NCBI GenBank assembly: GCA_035307785.1
Contig: DATGHS010000444.1
Span: 1-7,714 of the forward strand
Reading direction: 5' to 3'
Source of the DNA: DATGHS01 sp035307785
Lineage (GTDB): Bacteria; Planctomycetota; Planctomycetia; Gemmatales; Gemmataceae
Length of the DNA stretch: 7,714 nucleotides
A program made the translations under genes and the position numbers. Positions 4,891 through 7,714 of this stretch are shown here, piece after piece. Under the pieces are notes generated by a model. The model was not told the DNA's origin, made no database searches, and saw only the letters and a program-made list of their open reading frames with translations. Positions within the stretch are counted from its first letter, which is position 1, and every line of letters begins with the position of its first letter.

Positions 4891-6702
4891 ATGTTAAACA
4901 AAGCAATGGAATCGAAAGCGCTCCCGGGTAGTATTCCCATTTCAATTGACGCTTTATATCCCCTGTCGTTCGAAGCCGCAGCGCCAGTCGCTGGACCGGC
5001 GGCACATGTTCGCGATCCGGCCATCCGGCTCGTCGTCGATTTCTTTCAAAAAAAGGGTCTCAGGAGCCTCAAACGGGAAGACCGGGAAGAAACATGGTAT
5101 CAGGATTGGATCGACTACCAGGCCCGGCATGGACTCTACGCTGGCCTTCTCTCCCCGAAGCGCTATTCGAACCGAGGCAGTCACTTCAGCATGGCGCGAT
5201 TGACGCGCTTTGGAGAGGTCCTGTCCTATTTCGGACCGGCGCATGCTTACAGCTTGCAAGTCTCGTTTTTGGGCCTTTTTCCCATTCTGATGAGTGCCAA
5301 TGAAACGCTGAAGAAAGAAGCGATTGTGAAACTCGAAAACGGTGGATTGTTCGCGTTTGCAGTTTCCGAGCAAGCGCACGGTTCCGACCTCTTCGCGAAC
5401 GAATTCGCCGTGACGCCGGTGGGCGACTCGAGTGGCGTGGCCAGCGGCTCGAAATATTACATCGGCAACGTCAACGCGGCCAGCATGATCACGATCCTGG
5501 GTAGGAAAGGCAGTTCCAGGGCGGCCGGTAGGTCCAAGCGAGCGCCGTTCATCTTCCTCGCGCTACGGCCGAAGGAGACGCCCGCATTTCAGAATTTGCA
5601 GAAGATCCGCACGCTGGGATTTCGCAGCGCCTTCGTGGGCGGATTCGACATTAAGGACCACCCGCTTCCGGAAAGCGATGTGATTTCGCGCGATCGTGAA
5701 GCCTGGGAAGCCATGTTTACGACGGTAAACCTGGGTAAGTTCTTCCTCGGTTTCGGCTCCATCGGCATTTGCGAGCACGCCTTTGTCGAAGCGTTGGCCC
5801 ATATGCGCCGCCGGGAACTCTACGGAAAATCTGTCCTGGACATGGCTCACATTCGGAACGCCACTGCCATGGCCTTCACGCGGCTAACCGCCATGAAGTT
5901 CTTCGCCTACCGGGCGCTCGACTACCTTCAGATCGCAGGCGAAGAGGACCGGCGCTTTTTGCTCTTTCACGCTGTGCAGAAGGCGAAGGTAAGCACGGAA
6001 GGCGTCAAGGTAATGGCACTCTTGGCGGAATGTATTGGCGCGCGCGCATTCGAATCCGACACCTATTTCGAGTCGGCGTTGCGTGAAGTGCCTATGATCC
6101 CCGTCCTGGAGGGGAGCACCCACATTAACTTCGCGCAGACCGCTCAGTTCATCAGCAACTACTTCGCCGATGTGGAGGAGGACGTCCCCTTTCCAGAGTC
6201 CTTAAGCCGGCGCGACGATGACCCCGGTGAAAACCCATACTGGCTGGAAGCCGGCGACCGAAATGTGAAGACGGTTCGATTCGCCTGTCACTCAACGGCC
6301 TATCGTCCACTGCATGCTGTAGCTAATGTGCGCCTGTTTGTGCGCCAACTCCGGGCATTCGGCGCGTTCGTGGCCGATGCTGTTCCGTCCCTGAATATAT
6401 CCGGCGACGCCGGGCTGCAGATTGGCGTCGGGAAGTGTCTGGCGACCATTGCATACGCCCAGCTCGTGGCGGAAAACTGCATCGTGGCCGGCGCGGCGCC
6501 GCCAGTGATATCGCTTATTTTTCATGGCTTGGTCGAGGACCTCAGCGCCGAAGTATTGCGGCTCATGGCCATGCTCCCCACCGGGGTGGCCGCACGAGCC
6601 CTGCTGAGGCAAGTCGTCCGAGTTCCGAGAACAGCAGCTGCCGATTTCGAGTCCGTATGTGCCTTGCTCCTAACACGATTCGAAGGGAACGAAGGGAATT
6701 GA
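4891..6702 (+). CDS. Acyl-CoA dehydrogenase with long C-terminal extension
   Basis: A 603-residue flavoprotein of the acyl-CoA dehydrogenase family, which forms a trans-2 double bond in acyl-CoA with FAD. The N-terminal helical domain covers about 40-150. The middle-domain signature appears as FAFAVSEQAHGSDL (154-167), equivalent to the usual A-x-T-E-x-x-x-GSD block. The C-terminal helical domain contains VLEGSTHINFAQTAQ, where Glu407 lines up with the catalytic Glu of the YEGT motif in medium-chain enzymes. Ordinary family members are about 380-400 residues; here a helical, Ala-rich extension of about 180 residues follows (430-603). Such extensions occur in very-long-chain and other large acyl-CoA dehydrogenases, but I do not recognise this one. 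The start at 4891 lacks a clear ribosome binding site; ATG 4906 is an alternative. Adjacent to the desaturase, it probably acts on the same acyl pool, though substrate length is unknown. No electron-transfer flavoprotein genes are in the window. Confidence 0.88.
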   Translation: MLNKAMESKALPGSIPISIDALYPLSFEAAAPVAGPAAHVRDPAIRLVVDFFQKKGLRSLKREDREETWYQDWIDYQARHGLYAGLLSPKRYSNRGSHFSMARLTRFGEVLSYFGPAHAYSLQVSFLGLFPILMSANETLKKEAIVKLENGGLFAFAVSEQAHGSDLFANEFAVTPVGDSSGVASGSKYYIGNVNAASMITILGRKGSSRAAGRSKRAPFIFLALRPKETPAFQNLQKIRTLGFRSAFVGGFDIKDHPLPESDVISRDREAWEAMFTTVNLGKFFLGFGSIGICEHAFVEALAHMRRRELYGKSVLDMAHIRNATAMAFTRLTAMKFFAYRALDYLQIAGEEDRRFLLFHAVQKAKVSTEGVKVMALLAECIGARAFESDTYFESALREVPMIPVLEGSTHINFAQTAQFISNYFADVEEDVPFPESLSRRDDDPGENPYWLEAGDRNVKTVRFACHSTAYRPLHAVANVRLFVRQLRAFGAFVADAVPSLNISGDAGLQIGVGKCLATIAYAQLVAENCIVAGAAPPVISLIFHGLVEDLSAEVLRLMAMLPTGVAARALLRQVVRVPRTAAADFESVCALLLTRFEGNEGN

Positions 6703-6816
6703 GAATTCGCGTCCGATGATGTCGCGGCTTCGATGACTTTGGACCCGCTACTAAATGTCCGACTGTATCGTCTCAACGATGGTTTTTCCGGCTGGTCCGG
6801 TGCGAGGAGAAGTGTC

Positions 6817-7287
6817 ATGCAAACAGTTCAAATGGGTGATAGCGTTCAGGTTCATTACGAGAAACGCTTTCAGGACGGCACGGTGTTTTCATCGCGGTCG
6901 CACAGACGAATGCCCTTGCAGATAGTGATCGGCCACGATCATCCGCGCTTGCCCGGGCTTGGGTTAGCATTGATTGGGCTTTCCCCGGGCCAGCACAAAA
7001 CCTTGCTGGTGCCGGCGGAGCGGGCCTATGGATTTGTCGACCCCGCCCGGGTTCGCAGCTTGCCGCGGGCACGGTTCTCCCGTGATGAGCCGCTGAAGGT
7101 TGGCAAATGGGTGATATTGCAGAATCACCAGGGCCGACGCCGCCGTGTTCGTGTGGTGGAGATCGGCGCGGACGCCGTAGTCGTCGATACCAATCACCGC
7201 TGGGCCGGTATGACGCTCGAGCTCGACGTCGAATTAATCGGTATCGAGCACGCCGACGATAGTGTGACCATTCCGGGAAGCAACTGA
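6817..7287 (+). CDS. SlyD-like FKBP-type peptidyl-prolyl isomerase
   Basis: A 156-residue single-domain FKBP of the SlyD/FkpB type, predicted to catalyse Xaa-Pro isomerisation and act as a chaperone in the cytosol. The opening strand GDSVQVHYEKRFQDGTVF (7-24) and PGLGLALIGLSPGQ (46-59), then VPAERAYG (65-72), are FKBP blocks. The insert-in-flap region is about 75-125, and DTNHRWAGMTLELDVELIGI (124-143) corresponds to the SlyD NHxLAG block. No signal peptide and no His/Cys-rich metal-binding tail as in Escherichia coli SlyD. Oddities: the active-site Asp normally following VF is Ser25, and the Glu usual in PGLE is Gly49, so isomerase activity may be reduced. Start: the ORF opens at 6733, but ATG 6817 has GAGGAG about 8 nt upstream and begins exactly at the fold. 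It follows the dehydrogenase after 114 bp, in which I see no convincing promoter. Confidence 0.88.
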   Translation: MQTVQMGDSVQVHYEKRFQDGTVFSSRSHRRMPLQIVIGHDHPRLPGLGLALIGLSPGQHKTLLVPAERAYGFVDPARVRSLPRARFSRDEPLKVGKWVILQNHQGRRRRVRVVEIGADAVVVDTNHRWAGMTLELDVELIGIEHADDSVTIPGSN

Positions 7288-7307
7288 AGAAATGATCGAC
7301 AAACCGT

Positions 7308-7335
7308 GATCGGCCGGTGCAAGGAACGGCTGATC
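7308..7335 (+). terminator. Weak hairpin after the FKBP gene, possible terminator
   Basis: GATCGGCCG (7308-7316) and CGGCTGATC (7327-7335) can form a 9-bp stem with one G-U pair and a 10-nt loop, 20 bp after the FKBP stop. There is no following T run, so intrinsic termination is doubtful; it may be a processing or attenuating hairpin, or chance. Confidence 0.25.
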
Positions 7336-7371
7336 TTCCGTCGAATAGGTATTGATCGAGGAGGCCCAAGC

Positions 7372-7714
7372 ATGAAACCTGCTTTCACGGAGCTACCCCG
7401 GACTTCGTTCCATGAACACCGGCTCCTGGCATACGTCGCCGATCTGGAACTCGAGGTTGACCGGCTGCGCAAGCAGGCAGCATTCGTACAGCAAGAAGTG
7501 CGCGCAACCTTGAAGAGAATGCAACTGCTGAGTGCTGATGGCGCCAGCGACACCCCCAATCTGGCAGCGATTGATCGCGAAGCCCAACAATTGCTGGTCG
7601 TCCTCAGCGACGTCCAGGAACCGCCGGGGTACCATCCGGTTCACGATCAGGTTATCGCTGTGGCAATGCGGCCGCTGCTCGAACAGGTCTTCCGCGCTCA
7701 GCAGCGTCTGGTGG
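7372..7714 (+). CDS. Coiled-coil protein, possibly histidine-kinase-like, N-terminal part
   Basis: The first 114 residues of a gene cut by the right edge (last complete codon ends at 7713). A GAGGAGG ribosome binding site stands about 8 nt before the ATG, the best in the window. Residues about 15-50 (RLLAYVADLELEVDRLRKQA onward) form an amphipathic helix with coiled-coil character. Residues 65-82 (LAAIDREAQQLLVVLSDV) resemble the second helix of a histidine-kinase dimerisation domain, and VHDQVIAVAMRPLLEQVFRAQQRLV resembles the strand-helix linker that normally precedes the ATPase domain. No convincing H-box histidine is visible in the first helix. The kinase reading is therefore tentative; the ATPase N, G1 and G2 boxes would lie outside the window. 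No membrane segment is present, so this end is cytosolic. Confidence 0.75.
   Translation, partial: MKPAFTELPRTSFHEHRLLAYVADLELEVDRLRKQAAFVQQEVRATLKRMQLLSADGASDTPNLAAIDREAQQLLVVLSDVQEPPGYHPVHDQVIAVAMRPLLEQVFRAQQRLV

Noticed and set aside
6815..7369. Minus-strand 184-codon open frame over the FKBP gene.
   Set aside because: Arg-rich shadow antisense to a clear FKBP coding sequence; no recognisable domain.

Overview
The window looks like a piece of a Planctomycetes chromosome, probably from the Pirellulales or a relative. The main evidence is the minus-strand pair at the left end: a secreted DUF1501 protein and a DUF1549-type (PSD1 family) protein, gene families hugely expanded in planctomycetes. 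The moderately high GC content, the Tat-type signal on the DUF1501 protein and the loose, mostly non-overlapping gene spacing fit this. No rRNA, tRNA, transposase, CRISPR array or phage gene is visible.

Layout. Minus strand, positions 1-2573 (read right to left): a small cytosolic MpsC/DUF2294-family gene (2573-2193), a 214-bp gap, the DUF1501 gene (1978-602), then the DUF1549 gene (544 to beyond position 1). Plus strand, 2856 to the right edge: a second, diverged MpsC/DUF2294 gene (2856-3302), a 63-residue Trp-rich membrane protein (3432-3623), a fatty acid desaturase (3682-4815), a long acyl-CoA dehydrogenase (4891-6702), a SlyD-like FKBP prolyl isomerase (6817-7287) and the start of a coiled-coil protein that may be histidine-kinase-like (7372 onward). 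A 55-nt near-perfect palindrome lies between the desaturase and the dehydrogenase.

The most interesting part is 2653-2856, between the two divergent DUF2294 genes. It carries two plausible back-to-back sigma70-type promoters whose -35 boxes are 8 bp apart. The rightward one is followed by a roughly 100-nt leader with a compact hairpin and then a very strong intrinsic terminator (17-bp perfect stem plus nine T) that ends 21 bp before the start codon of the second DUF2294 gene. No protein gene ends at that terminator. The arrangement is that of a transcription-attenuating riboswitch or a free-standing small RNA. The DUF2294 family is linked to the sodium/bicarbonate MpsAB-type systems, so a cation- or bicarbonate-sensing leader is a reasonable but untested hypothesis.

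The desaturase and the acyl-CoA dehydrogenase are adjacent, co-directional and both act on acyl chains, so a shared lipid-remodelling role is likely. The small membrane protein just upstream may belong with them. The FKBP and the last gene have their own strong ribosome binding sites and gaps of 84-114 bp, so they may or may not be in the same transcript.
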